DNA of 64,000 nucleotides from Mycobacterium sp. AZCC_0083 (GTDB taxonomy: Bacteria > Actinomycetota > Actinomycetes > Mycobacteriales > Mycobacteriaceae). Below are positions 8,490 to 17,419 of the stretch, one piece after another (position 1 is the stretch's first letter; every line of letters starts with the position of its first letter). Both the position numbers and the translations under genes were made by a program. The notes below the pieces were generated by a model. That model worked only from the letters and a program-made list of their open reading frames with translations, was not told the DNA's origin and did not search any database. The stretch covers positions 248,001 to 312,000 of the forward strand of contig NZ_JACHGP010000009.1 of NCBI RefSeq assembly GCF_014202335.1. The letters run 5' to 3'.

Positions 8490-9338
8490 TCAACGTCGTG
8501 GTCGCGGCTGGCATTTCGGGCAGTAGTACGACGAGCGGTTCATGAACTTCTCCCGTCGCATCACCGCGCCACAGCGCCCGCATGGCTCACCCTCGCGGCC
8601 GTAGGCGTCCAGCGAGCGTTCGAAGTAACCGGACTCGCCGTTGACGTTGACGTACATCGAGTCGAACGACGTGCCGCCCTGGTCGAGCGCGTCGCGCATG
8701 ACGTCACCCGCATGGTCAAGGATCGCGCCAAGCGTGGGCTTCGACAACGTCGAGGCCAGCCGTGCGCCGTTGACCTTCGACCGCCACAGCGACTCGTCGG
8801 CGTAGATGTTGCCGATGCCCGACACGACGGTCTGGTCGAGCAGCTGGCGCTTGATCTCGGAGTGCTTGCCCCGCAACACCTTTACCACCGCGGCACGGTC
8901 GAACAACGGGTCGAGAGGATCACGGGCGATGTGTGCGACCGGCTCGGGCACCTCGGTCCCGTCGACGGTGACGAGATCGGAGAGCATCCAGCCACCGAAC
9001 GTGCGCTGGTCGACGAAGCTCACCGTGGTGCCGTCGTCGAGAAGCGCCGCAATCCGCAGATGTTCGGGCTTCGAGACGGGCCCCAACAGCATCTGCCCAC
9101 TCATGCCGAGATGGACCACAAGGGCCTCGTTGTCGCCGAGGGTCAGCCAGAGGAACTTCCCGCGCCGACCGGTGCCGGTGATCGTCGAGTCGAGCAGCCG
9201 TGCGGTGAGATCGGCGGGGCCGGCCTCGTGTCTGCGGACCGCGCGGGGATGGTGCACCCGCACCGCGGTGATGCTGCGGCCGGTGACGTACGCCTCCAGT
9301 CCGCGCCGAACGACCTCGACCTCGGGCAGTTCAGGCAT
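8490..9338 (-). CDS. mutM: formamidopyrimidine-DNA glycosylase MutM/Fpg
   Basis: A 282-residue bifunctional glycosylase/AP lyase that removes 8-oxoguanine and ring-opened purines. It begins MPELPEVE, so the catalytic proline is exposed after Met removal, followed by the essential glutamate. The helix-two-turn-helix segment has GIGNIYADE, and the C-terminal zinc finger is complete (CGRCG and CPKC). It starts 5 bases after the rnc stop, so it is co-transcribed with the rnc/DUF177 unit, an arrangement conserved in mycobacteria. Confidence 0.97.
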   Translation of the reverse strand: MPELPEVEVVRRGLEAYVTGRSITAVRVHHPRAVRRHEAGPADLTARLLDSTITGTGRRGKFLWLTLGDNEALVVHLGMSGQMLLGPVSKPEHLRIAALLDDGTTVSFVDQRTFGGWMLSDLVTVDGTEVPEPVAHIARDPLDPLFDRAAVVKVLRGKHSEIKRQLLDQTVVSGIGNIYADESLWRSKVNGARLASTLSKPTLGAILDHAGDVMRDALDQGGTSFDSMYVNVNGESGYFERSLDAYGREGEPCGRCGAVMRREKFMNRSSYYCPKCQPRPRR

Positions 9339-9343
9339 TCAAC

Positions 9344-10051
9344 TCAAGCATCCTCGGCCGGCGCCGCTTCCAGCGCGGCGTACGCAGCGGCGGCCGCCTG
9401 TTGTTCAGCCTCCTTCTTGGTCCGGCCGCTACCTTCTCCGTAGTCGGAGCCGTTCACCACGGCGCGCGCGGTGAAGTACTTGTCGTGTTCGGGGCCGGTC
9501 GAGGTCAAGACGTAGGACGGCACGCCGATCCTGCGCGCCGCCGAGAGCTCCTGCAGGCTGGTCTTCCAATCCAGTCCGGCGCCGAGAGTGGCCGCGGTTT
9601 CCAGCAATTCGCCGAACAAGCGGAGAATGACCTCGCGGGCCACCTCGTGTCCGTGTTCGGTGTACGTCGCGCCGAGCAACGACTCCATGCCGTCGGCAAG
9701 AAGGTTCGCCTTCTGCGGTCCGCCACTGGCGAGCTCTCCTCGGCCCAACAGCAGATATGAACCGAGACCGTCGTCGGTCAGCTCCCGAGCGATCTGCGCG
9801 AGCGCCTGGGTGTTGACGACGGCGGACTTCAGCTTGGCCAGTTCGCCCTCGGTGCGGTCCGGGTACTTGGCGAAGATCTCCGCGGTGATGACCAGCCCGA
9901 GCACGGCGTCGCCGAGGAACTCGAGCCGCTCGTTGGTCGGCAGGCCGCCATTCTCGTAGGCAAAGCTGCGGTGCGTCAGCGCCACGGTGAGCAGTCCATC
10001 GGGCAGCTCCACGCCCAGCGCCTTGAGCAGCGGCGTGCGGTCGACCGTCAC
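9344..10051 (-). CDS. rnc: ribonuclease III
   Basis: A 235-residue double-strand-specific endoribonuclease that matures rRNA and processes other structured RNAs. The catalytic signature ERLEFLGDAVL is at about residues 40-50, and a double-stranded-RNA-binding domain occupies the last 70 residues (from DWKTSLQEL to KKEAEQQAAAAAY). Reading is open further upstream, but the true start is GTG at 10051, which overlaps the stop of the DUF177 gene in a GTGA and gives the family start VDRTPLLKALGV. The overlap implies translational coupling. Confidence 0.96.
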   Translation of the reverse strand: MTVDRTPLLKALGVELPDGLLTVALTHRSFAYENGGLPTNERLEFLGDAVLGLVITAEIFAKYPDRTEGELAKLKSAVVNTQALAQIARELTDDGLGSYLLLGRGELASGGPQKANLLADGMESLLGATYTEHGHEVAREVILRLFGELLETAATLGAGLDWKTSLQELSAARRIGVPSYVLTSTGPEHDKYFTARAVVNGSDYGEGSGRTKKEAEQQAAAAAYAALEAAPAEDA

Positions 10052-10665
10052 GCAGGCCCTCCGGGCTTTGCCGGATCCTCGCCGTTCGGTTCGGAGGTCG
10101 GCTTGGAGGGAAACACAGCTGCAAGCTTCGCCCAGCGAGGGTCGATCAGGTCGTGCTGATGATCTGGTTCGGCGTCGGCGAGCCGCACGCCGCACTGCGG
10201 GCACAGGCCGGGGCAGTCGTCTTCGCACACCGGGGAGAACGGGAGCTCGAGGCCGATCGCGTCGATGATCGGCTGTTCCAAGTCGATGGTGTCGTCGACG
10301 ACGTGACCGACCTCGTCCTCCTCGGTGGTGGCCTCGGTGGCGCTGTCCGGGTAGGCGAACAACTCCGTTAGGTGGATCTCGACGTCGCCGGTAATCGGGG
10401 TGAGGCAGCGCGCGCACTCCCCCGTCGTTGGTGCCGCAACGGTCCCGGTGACCAGCACGCCTTCCGATACCGACTCCAGCCGCAGGTCGAGTTCGACGGG
10501 TGCGCCCTTTGCGATGCCGAGCAGTGCGATGCCGATGCGCGCCGGTGCGGTCACGGTCTCGGTGAGCTCCACCATCGAACCCGCCCGGCGGCCGAGCCGG
10601 GACACGTCGATCACGAACGGCGAGTGCCAGTCGCTCCTTCTTCGATGTCCCGACTTCGCTGCCAT
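10048..10665 (-). CDS. DUF177 (YceD-type) metal-binding protein
   Basis: About 205 residues, DUF177 family. In many bacteria the gene precedes rpmF or sits beside rnc, and the plant/bacterial family has been linked to 23S rRNA metabolism. It has a CARC pair near residue 95 and a cysteine cluster (CEDDCPGLCPQC) near residue 160, suggesting bound zinc. Between them is a very acidic stretch (EATTEEDEVGHVVDD). The ATG at 10665 is preferred; an in-frame ATG at 10704 would add 13 residues. Neither has a clear ribosome site. Its stop overlaps the rnc start. Confidence 0.85.
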   Translation of the reverse strand: MAAKSGHRRRSDWHSPFVIDVSRLGRRAGSMVELTETVTAPARIGIALLGIAKGAPVELDLRLESVSEGVLVTGTVAAPTTGECARCLTPITGDVEIHLTELFAYPDSATEATTEEDEVGHVVDDTIDLEQPIIDAIGLELPFSPVCEDDCPGLCPQCGVRLADAEPDHQHDLIDPRWAKLAAVFPSKPTSEPNGEDPAKPGGPA

Positions 10666-10713
10666 GGCGGCAATCTTAACGGCGGCGCATGCTGCGCCCA
10701 GCATGTCCGGAGG

Positions 10714-11451
10714 TCAGCGCTGGGCGTAGTCGTGCGTGCCCGCGGCCGTACGCAGCTGATGGCGACCGCGGCCGACCGAGCGCAGCGTGCCGTTCAGGTA
10801 CTCCTCGAACTCGGCGAGCTTGCTGTCGACGTAGATGTCACACTCCCCGCGCAGCCGGTCCGCCTCGGCGTGCGCCGTGTCGACGAGCCGGGTTGCCTCG
10901 TTCGTCGCGGTCTGAACGATCTCGGTCTGCGACACCAGACGCTGCTGCTCCTTGATGCCCTCTTGAACGGCCTTCTCGTAGGAGAGGTTGCCGTTCTCGA
11001 TCAGCCGGTCGGCCTCGGACTTCGCGCGTCCGGTGCTGGCCTCGTACTCACGCTTCGCGGCGACCCCGATGCGATTGGCCTCGTCGCGGGCCTCGGCGAC
11101 CATGCGGTCACTGTGCTGACGCGCCTCGGCGACCATCCGGTCGGCTTGACCCTTGGCGTCGGCGAGCAGACGGTCGGCGTCACTGCGGGAATGGTTGATC
11201 AGCGAGTCGGCCTCGGCCGTTGCCGTCGCGACCATCGAGTCGGCGTGCTCCTTGGCGTCACGCAGCATCGCGTCGCGGGCGTCGAGCACGTCTTGGGCGT
11301 CGTCCAGCTCCCCAGGAATGGCGTCCTTGATGTCGTCGAGCAACTCGAGGACGTCGCCCCGGGGCACCATGCAACCTGCGGTCATCGGGACGCCGCGGGC
11401 TTCTTCCACGATCGCGCCGAGCTCGTCGAGCGCTTCGAATACTCGGTACAC
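10714..11451 (-). CDS. sepIVA: SepIVA, DivIVA-like septation protein
   Basis: A 245-residue coiled-coil protein matching mycobacterial SepIVA (Rv2927c; MSMEG_2416 in M. smegmatis), which localises near the septum and intracellular membrane domain and is needed for division. It opens YRVFEALDELGAIVEEARG, followed by a DivIVA-like Ala/Asp/Glu/Arg heptad coiled coil from about residue 45 to 215 with repeated AEADRL and ADRMVAEA units, and ends with the conserved GRGRHQLRTAAGTHDYA. The GTG at 11451 is chosen because GGAGG lies 8 bases upstream and the family begins with Tyr-Arg-Val-Phe. Reading is open six codons further. Confidence 0.93.
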   Translation of the reverse strand: MYRVFEALDELGAIVEEARGVPMTAGCMVPRGDVLELLDDIKDAIPGELDDAQDVLDARDAMLRDAKEHADSMVATATAEADSLINHSRSDADRLLADAKGQADRMVAEARQHSDRMVAEARDEANRIGVAAKREYEASTGRAKSEADRLIENGNLSYEKAVQEGIKEQQRLVSQTEIVQTATNEATRLVDTAHAEADRLRGECDIYVDSKLAEFEEYLNGTLRSVGRGRHQLRTAAGTHDYAQR

Positions 11452-11601
11452 GGCAAGATCCTCCACCACTAGTTGATGGTTACCAGTGTGCCTGGTGTTA
11501 CGCCTGTGACTATGTTTGCCGCGCCGGTGTGTCGCGGTGTTCTCGTCCAGATCTGGGACATTGACCCTGTTCGGCGCTCTCTACGAGGTTGAATTGGCCG
11601 A

Positions 11602-12297
11602 ATGGACGCCGTTGCCGAGCCCGAGCCATCAGAGGCCGAACCAACCCCGACGCCCGCGAGCCCGAGCCCACCGCAGCCTGCCACCCCGGCCGAGACCAGC
11701 CTCGAACACGAAGTGAGGATCGCGAGTCGCAACGGCCGATGGGCGTTGATCGCCGCATTGTGTGCGGCAATCGTGTCCGGCGCCGTGTCGGCCGGATCGG
11801 CGATCTACGTCAACACGAATCAACTGGACCGCAGCGCAAACCTCGCCGCGCAACAGTCCGTTCGCACGGACAGACAGAAGGCATACCTCGACTTTCTAAC
11901 TGCGTGCAGCGACTACTTGGGCCAGGTCGGTGTGCTGAAGGGCGTACTCGCTACGCACACCGCGGACCGCGAAGCCCTGAAATCGGCCATCAACGGAGCA
12001 GCGTCCCAAGGAGGAAAGGCGCTCAACAGCTCACTTGGCGTGCTGCTGGCGGGAAGCCATCCAATGGCGGAGATCGTTCCGGGTTTCGCAACCGTGGTCA
12101 GCGACTTCTCCGGTCAACACATGACCCCGTTCATCCTTCGATATCTCACGCCGGGAGGGGCTGGCGAAAACGATGATGCGGGGATGTTGCGCGACGAAGC
12201 ATCCATGTCAGGTGCGATCGACAAGCTCATCGACGCGGCAGGCACCGTCTACACCGAGGTGCTTGATCAAGCGCGAATCGACCTCGGGTTCACCTGA
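11602..12297 (+). CDS. hypothetical membrane-anchored protein (orphan)
   Basis: 231 residues with no recognised family. The first 33 are Pro/Glu/Ala/Ser-rich, then comes one membrane helix at about residues 47-70 (WALIAALCAAIVSGAVSAGS), and the rest is soluble and mainly helical. A type II topology is plausible. Overlapping reading frames exist, but this one has the codon bias of the genome and a membrane segment. It is a lone forward gene between sepIVA and coaD, the junction where M. tuberculosis carries its PDIM/PGL genes. No strong ribosome site is seen before the ATG. Confidence 0.68.
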   Translation: MDAVAEPEPSEAEPTPTPASPSPPQPATPAETSLEHEVRIASRNGRWALIAALCAAIVSGAVSAGSAIYVNTNQLDRSANLAAQQSVRTDRQKAYLDFLTACSDYLGQVGVLKGVLATHTADREALKSAINGAASQGGKALNSSLGVLLAGSHPMAEIVPGFATVVSDFSGQHMTPFILRYLTPGGAGENDDAGMLRDEASMSGAIDKLIDAAGTVYTEVLDQARIDLGFT

Positions 12298-12307
12298 CCC
12301 GGCGGAA

Positions 12308-12784
12308 TCAGCGGTCGAGTTTGGCCCGTAGCCGTTGGTTCACCGGTTCGGGCAGCAGCCCCGAGACGTCGCCGCCGAGGGTGGCCACCTCCTTGGCGAG
12401 CGAGGACGACACGAACGAATAGCGCGGGGTGGTGGCGACGAAGAAGGTGTCGACGCCCGCGACGTGCTTGTTCATCTGCGCCATCTGCAGTTCGTACTCG
12501 AAGTCGGTGCCGGTGCGCAGGCCCTTGACGATGGCGGTCAGACCGCGCGACTTGACGAAGTCGACCACCAGACCCGAGCCGGCTTCGACGCGGAGGTTCG
12601 GCAAGTGCGCGCACGCTTCCTCGATCATCGCGATGCGCTCGTCGACGGTGAACATCCCGGCCTTGTTGGGGTTGACCAACACGGCAACCACGACCTCGTC
12701 GAACTGAGCAGAGGCGCGCTCGAAGACGTCGACGTGGCCGAGGGTCACTGGATCGAAGGATCCCGGGCATACGGCGCCACTCAT
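12308..12784 (-). CDS. coaD: phosphopantetheine adenylyltransferase
   Basis: A 158-residue enzyme of coenzyme A synthesis that joins 4'-phosphopantetheine to ATP, giving dephospho-CoA. The nucleotidyltransferase motif GSFDPVTLGH is at residues 8-17, and the C-terminal RYSFVSSSLAKEVA carries the ISSTxIR-equivalent. Reading continues upstream to 12871, but ATG 12784 gives the family start MSGAVCPGSFDP. rsmD ends 11 bases upstream. The convergent orphan gene ends 10 bases away. Confidence 0.97.
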   Translation of the reverse strand: MSGAVCPGSFDPVTLGHVDVFERASAQFDEVVVAVLVNPNKAGMFTVDERIAMIEEACAHLPNLRVEAGSGLVVDFVKSRGLTAIVKGLRTGTDFEYELQMAQMNKHVAGVDTFFVATTPRYSFVSSSLAKEVATLGGDVSGLLPEPVNQRLRAKLDR

Positions 12785-12795
12785 GGTGGACGAGG

Positions 12796-13374
12796 CTACG
12801 CGATCTCGCCGAATTCGAGGCGGGTGTCGCCGTAGCGGCGCTCCCGTCCCGGCGTCCAGCCCGCCGGCCACGTCAAGGCCGGGCCGGAGGCGGCGCGCTC
12901 AACGACCGCGATCGCTCCGTCCGCCACCCAGCCGCGGTCGACGAGGGCCGCAAGCACGGCCTCGACGTCGGCGGCGGCCACCTCGTACGGCGGATCGGCG
13001 AAGACCAGGTCGACGGGCCGCGTCGTACCGCCTGCCAGCACGGTGGCGACGGCGGCCGAGCGGACCGTGCCACCGGTGATGCCAAGCGCGGCGAGGTTCT
13101 GGGTGATGACGGCGGCCGCCCGCCGGTCGGACTCCACGAACGTCGCCGATACCGCGCCTCGCGACAGCGCTTCGATGCCGAGCGCACCAGATCCCGCGTA
13201 CAGATCGAGCACTGTGGACCCGGCCAGCGCCATGCGCGCGTCGAGCACGTTGAACAGCGACTCCCGGACCCGGTCGGTGGTGGGACGGGTACCCGAGCCA
13301 CCCCGGCCTCCGGAATTGCTCTGCGGCACCGCGATTCGGCGACCGCCGAACTGGCCGCCGACGATCCGGGTCAG
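12796..13374 (-). CDS. rsmD: 16S rRNA (guanine966-N2)-methyltransferase RsmD, probable CTG start
   Basis: A SAM-dependent methyltransferase acting on the small ribosomal subunit. It shows DLYAGSGALGIEALSRGA (SAM loop) and the catalytic DPPY motif in FADPPYEV. The first standard start is GTG at 13329, but that would remove the conserved N-terminal strand LTRIVGGQFGGRRIAVP, which is encoded in frame directly upstream. Between an in-frame stop and that GTG there is no ATG, GTG or TTG. The only good candidate is CTG at 13374, overlapping the pyc stop as CTGA, with GGTGGTGGT upstream. This gives 192 residues. A sequencing error or strain mutation is the alternative. Confidence 0.9.
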   Translation of the reverse strand: MTRIVGGQFGGRRIAVPQSNSGGRGGSGTRPTTDRVRESLFNVLDARMALAGSTVLDLYAGSGALGIEALSRGAVSATFVESDRRAAAVITQNLAALGITGGTVRSAAVATVLAGGTTRPVDLVFADPPYEVAAADVEAVLAALVDRGWVADGAIAVVERAASGPALTWPAGWTPGRERRYGDTRLEFGEIA

Positions 13375-16300
13375 CTGACCACCACCAGCAGGTCACCGCC
13401 CTCGACCTGAGCGGTCGCCGCTACGGCCACCCTCGCGACGGTGCCCGCCTTGGGTGCGGTGATGGCCGCCTCCATCTTCATGGCTTCGATGGTCGCGATG
13501 GTCTGGCCTGCGGTCACCTTCTCGTCGGCAGCCACGTTGACGGTGACGACGCCTGCAAACGGTGCGGCCACGTGATCCGGGTTGGTCCGGTCGGCCTTCT
13601 CGGCGACGGGGACGTCGACCGCGATGCTGCGGTCGCGCACCACCACTGGCCGGAGTTGGCCGTTGATGATGCACATCACCGTGCGCATGCCGCGTTCGTC
13701 GGCCTCGGAGATCGCCTCGAGCCCGATGATGAGGTCGACGCCCTTGTCGATCTGGATGCGATGTTCGTCGCCGTGGCGCAGGCCGTAGTAGAACTGGTTG
13801 GCACTGAGCCGCGACGTGTCGCCGTAGATCTCGCGGTGGGCCTCGAATTCCTTTGTCGGACCGGGAAACAGCAGCCGGTTGAGCGTGGCCTGACGGTCAC
13901 GGCCTGGCTCGGCAAGAGCCGCACCGTCCTCGACGGTCAGCGACGCGGTCGGCTTGGCCGGTGAGCGCCCGGCCAGCGCCTTGGTGCGCAACGGCTCGGG
14001 CCATCCACCCGGCGGATCACCCAATTCGCCGCGGAGAAAACCGATCACGGACTCGGGGATGTCGAATCGCGCCGGATCGGCCGCGAACTCGTCGGCCGTT
14101 GCGCCCGCGCCGACGAGGGCGAGCGCGAGGTCTCCGACGACCTTGGACGACGGCGTGACCTTCACCAGGTGACCCAGGATGCGGTCGGCGCCCGCGTACG
14201 CGTTCTCGACGTCCTCGAACCGGTTCCCCATCCCGAGTGCGATGGCCTGCTGGCGCAGGTTCGACAGCTGACCGCCGGGGATCTCGTGGGAGTACACCCT
14301 GCCGGTGGGAGCTGGCGGACCGGACGCCGCAACATCAAAGGGCGCGTACACCTTTCGCAGGGTCTCCCAGTACGGCTCGAGATCGCAGATGGCCCGCAGC
14401 GACAACCCGGTGTCGTACGTGGTGTGCGCCGCCGCCGCAACGATGGAGCTCAACGCGGGCTGGCTGGTGGTCCCTGCCAGCGGCGCCGCGGCACCGTCGA
14501 CCGCGCTGGCGCCTGCCTGCCACGCTGCGGTGTAGGTGGCCAGTTGCCCGCCAGGCGTGTCGTGGGTGTGCACGTGCACGGGCAGATCGAACCGACTGCG
14601 CAACGCCGCGACCAACGTCGTCGCCGCGGGCGGCCGCAGCAGTCCCGCCATGTCCTTGATCGCCAGCACGTGTGCACCCGCATCGACGATCTGCTCGGCC
14701 AGCTTGAGGTAGTAGTCCAACGTGTAGAGCGTCTCGGCGGGGTCGGACAGGTCGCCCGTGTAGCTCATGGCGACTTCGGCGACCGCCGAACCGGTTTCGC
14801 GCACCGCTTCGATCGCAGGACGCATCGAATCGACGTTGTTCAACGCGTCGAAGATGCGGTAGATGTCGATGCCCGTTTCGGTCGCCTCCTGCACGAACGC
14901 CGAAGTGACCACCTCCGGGTACGGGGTGTAGCCGACGGTGTTGCGTCCACGCAGCAACATCTGCAGGCAGACGTTGGGCACTGCCTCACGCAGCGCCGCC
15001 AGCCGCTCCCACGGGTCTTCCTTCAGAAACCGAAGCGCCACATCGTAAGTCGCGCCGCCCCAACACTCGATGGACAGCAGCTCCGGCATCATCCTTGCGA
15101 TGTACGGCGCGACGACCAGCAAGCCGGACGTGCGGACCCTGGTCGCGAGCAGCGACTGGTGCGCGTCGCGGAACGTGGTGTCGGTCAGGCCGACGGCAGG
15201 CGAGTCCCGCAGCCACGTCGCGAAGCCCTCTGGGCCCAATTCGGTCAGGCGCTGCTTGCTGCCGGGCTGCGGCACCGTCTGCAGATCGAACTCGGGCAGC
15301 TTGTCCTGTGGGTAGACCCTCTCCTGGCCGCCGTACGGCGTGTTGACGGTGACCTCGGCGAGGTAGTTGAGCATCCGCGTGCCGCGGTCGGCGGGAATGT
15401 GCGCCGTGAGCAGGTGCGGTCGTTCGTCGATGAACGACGTGGTGACCCGTCCTGCCCGGAAGTCGGGGTCGTCGACGACTGCCTGCAGGAAGGGGATGTT
15501 GGTCGACACTCCGCGGATCCGGAACTCCGCCAACCCGCGGCGGGCGCGCGTCACCGCGGTGGTGAAGTCCCTGCCGCGGCACGTCAGCTTCACCAGCATC
15601 GAGTCGAAGTGCGCGCCGATCTCCGCGCCGAGGTTCGTTCCGCCGTCGAGCCGGATTCCGGCGCCGCCGGGTGAGCGGTAGCCGGTGATGCGGCCGGTAT
15701 CGGGCCGGAAGCCGTTGCCAGGGTCCTCGGTGGTGATCCGGCACTGCATGGCGGCACCGCGGACCTGCACCGAGTCCTGGCTGAGGCCGAGGTCCGCGAG
15801 GGTCTCCCCCGCGGCGATGCGCAGCTGGCTGGCCACCAGATCGACGTCGGTGATCTCCTCGGTGACGGTGTGCTCGACCTGGATGCGGGGGTTCATCTCG
15901 ATGAACACGTGGTTGCCGCGCTCGTCGAGCAGGAACTCCACGGTGCCCGCGCAGGTGTAGCCGATCTGCTTGGCGAACGCGACGGCGTCGGCGCACATCC
16001 GATCCCGCAGTTCGGCTGGCAGGTTCGGGGCAGGCGCGAGCTCGATCACCTTCTGGTGGCGGCGCTGCACACTGCAGTCCCGTTCGAACAGATGGATGAC
16101 GTTGCCCTTGCCGTCGGCAAGGATCTGCACCTCGATGTGGCGCGGGTTCACGACGGCCTGCTCGAGGTAGACCGTCGGATCACCGAACGCCGACTCGGCC
16201 TCGCGGCTGGCCGCCTCGATGGCCTCGGCGAGCGCTTCGGGTTCGGCGACCCGCCGCATCCCGCGGCCGCCTCCGCCGGACACCGCCTTCACGAACAACG

Positions 16301-16760
16301 GGAACTGCATGTTCGCCGATACGCCGACGAGTTCCTCGACCGACGCCGACGGCTCCGATGACGCGAGCACCGGCAGGCCGGCCTCCCGCGCCGCGGCGAT
16401 CGCGCGGGCCTTGTTGCCCGTCAGCTCCAACACGTGGGCACCAGGGCCGACGAACGTAATGCCCGCCTCGGCGCACGCTGCGGCCAATTCCGGGTTCTCC
16501 GAAAGGAATCCGTACCCGGGATAGACGGCGTCGGCACCCGCGTGCTTGGCGACGCGGATGATCTCGGAGACCGAGAGGTACGCGCGGACCGGGTGGCCAG
16601 TCTCGCCGATCTGGTATGACTCGTCGGCCTTCAGCCGGTGTGACGAGTTGCGATCCTCGTACGCGTAGACCGCAACCGTCGAGATGCTCATCTCATAGGC
16701 GGCTCGGAATGCGCGGATGGCTATCTCACCGCGGTTGGCGACCAGGAGTTTGGAGATCAC
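13371..16760 (-). CDS. pyc: pyruvate carboxylase
   Basis: A 1129-residue biotin enzyme making oxaloacetate from pyruvate and bicarbonate, replenishing the TCA cycle. The biotin carboxylase domain comes first (ATP-grasp loop GGGGRGMRRV near residue 165; EMNPRIQVEHTVTEE near 290). The carboxyltransferase domain starts around residue 530 (DTTFRDAHQSLLATR), and the biotinyl domain is at the end with EAMKMEA carrying the biotinylated lysine. Length and order match single-chain pyruvate carboxylases. The start is GTG at 16760 with a weak ribosome site. Its stop overlaps the proposed rsmD CTG start. Confidence 0.97.
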   Translation of the reverse strand: MISKLLVANRGEIAIRAFRAAYEMSISTVAVYAYEDRNSSHRLKADESYQIGETGHPVRAYLSVSEIIRVAKHAGADAVYPGYGFLSENPELAAACAEAGITFVGPGAHVLELTGNKARAIAAAREAGLPVLASSEPSASVEELVGVSANMQFPLFVKAVSGGGGRGMRRVAEPEALAEAIEAASREAESAFGDPTVYLEQAVVNPRHIEVQILADGKGNVIHLFERDCSVQRRHQKVIELAPAPNLPAELRDRMCADAVAFAKQIGYTCAGTVEFLLDERGNHVFIEMNPRIQVEHTVTEEITDVDLVASQLRIAAGETLADLGLSQDSVQVRGAAMQCRITTEDPGNGFRPDTGRITGYRSPGGAGIRLDGGTNLGAEIGAHFDSMLVKLTCRGRDFTTAVTRARRGLAEFRIRGVSTNIPFLQAVVDDPDFRAGRVTTSFIDERPHLLTAHIPADRGTRMLNYLAEVTVNTPYGGQERVYPQDKLPEFDLQTVPQPGSKQRLTELGPEGFATWLRDSPAVGLTDTTFRDAHQSLLATRVRTSGLLVVAPYIARMMPELLSIECWGGATYDVALRFLKEDPWERLAALREAVPNVCLQMLLRGRNTVGYTPYPEVVTSAFVQEATETGIDIYRIFDALNNVDSMRPAIEAVRETGSAVAEVAMSYTGDLSDPAETLYTLDYYLKLAEQIVDAGAHVLAIKDMAGLLRPPAATTLVAALRSRFDLPVHVHTHDTPGGQLATYTAAWQAGASAVDGAAAPLAGTTSQPALSSIVAAAAHTTYDTGLSLRAICDLEPYWETLRKVYAPFDVAASGPPAPTGRVYSHEIPGGQLSNLRQQAIALGMGNRFEDVENAYAGADRILGHLVKVTPSSKVVGDLALALVGAGATADEFAADPARFDIPESVIGFLRGELGDPPGGWPEPLRTKALAGRSPAKPTASLTVEDGAALAEPGRDRQATLNRLLFPGPTKEFEAHREIYGDTSRLSANQFYYGLRHGDEHRIQIDKGVDLIIGLEAISEADERGMRTVMCIINGQLRPVVVRDRSIAVDVPVAEKADRTNPDHVAAPFAGVVTVNVAADEKVTAGQTIATIEAMKMEAAITAPKAGTVARVAVAATAQVEGGDLLVVVS

Positions 16761-16795
16761 GCGTTACTTTAACCTCCCGCCAAGGCCGACTTCGC

Positions 16796-17419
16796 TCAGA
16801 TGAGCGTCGACCAGTAATCCCAGAAGCGCACCAGAATCAGCAGAATCAGCCCGGTGAACCACAGCGCGACCAGCGACCAGCGCCACTGGTGAAGCGCGCG
16901 TACCACGCCCGAGGTGGGGGGCACGGCGATCGACGCAACCACCACCAGTAGCGGAATCGTCACGGTCCAGACCACCATGCAGTACGGGCACAGCGCGCCG
17001 ATGGTGTAGAGGCTCTGGTAGATCAGCCAGTGGATGAAGACGACGCCCAGTGTCGTACCCACCGCGAGCCCGGCCCAATACCACCGTGGCAGCGGCACTT
17101 TGGCGATGGCCAGCACACCGCTGACCACCACCACGGAGAACGCCACGATGCCGATCAGCGGGTTCGGGAAGCCGAATGCCGCCGCCTGCGGGGTGACCAT
17201 GACCGATCCACACGACAGCACCGGGTTGATGCTGCAGGACGGCACGTACGCGGGGTTTTCGAGCAGCTTGATCTTCTCGATGGTCAACGTGAACGCCGCG
17301 GCGAGTCCAACGACACCGGCGATGAGCACCCACACTGCGCTCAGGGTCGGCACGCTGTCCGCGGAGCGGTCGGCCGACGGATCGGCAGACGGCTCCAAAC
17401 CGGCCGCGGTATCGGTCAC
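16796..17419 (-). CDS. vitamin K epoxide reductase family protein (VKOR)
   Basis: A 207-residue membrane protein, the quinone-linked partner that reoxidises DsbA-like proteins in actinobacteria. After a 25-residue Asp/Ser/Ala-rich cytoplasmic start there are about five membrane helices. The loop cysteine pair is in SCSINPVLSC (about 62 and 71), and the active-site CPYC is near residue 145. It begins with GTG overlapping the stop of the DsbA-like gene (GTGA), so the two halves of the disulfide-forming system are translationally coupled. Confidence 0.93.
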   Translation of the reverse strand: MTDTAAGLEPSADPSADRSADSVPTLSAVWVLIAGVVGLAAAFTLTIEKIKLLENPAYVPSCSINPVLSCGSVMVTPQAAAFGFPNPLIGIVAFSVVVVSGVLAIAKVPLPRWYWAGLAVGTTLGVVFIHWLIYQSLYTIGALCPYCMVVWTVTIPLLVVVASIAVPPTSGVVRALHQWRWSLVALWFTGLILLILVRFWDYWSTLI

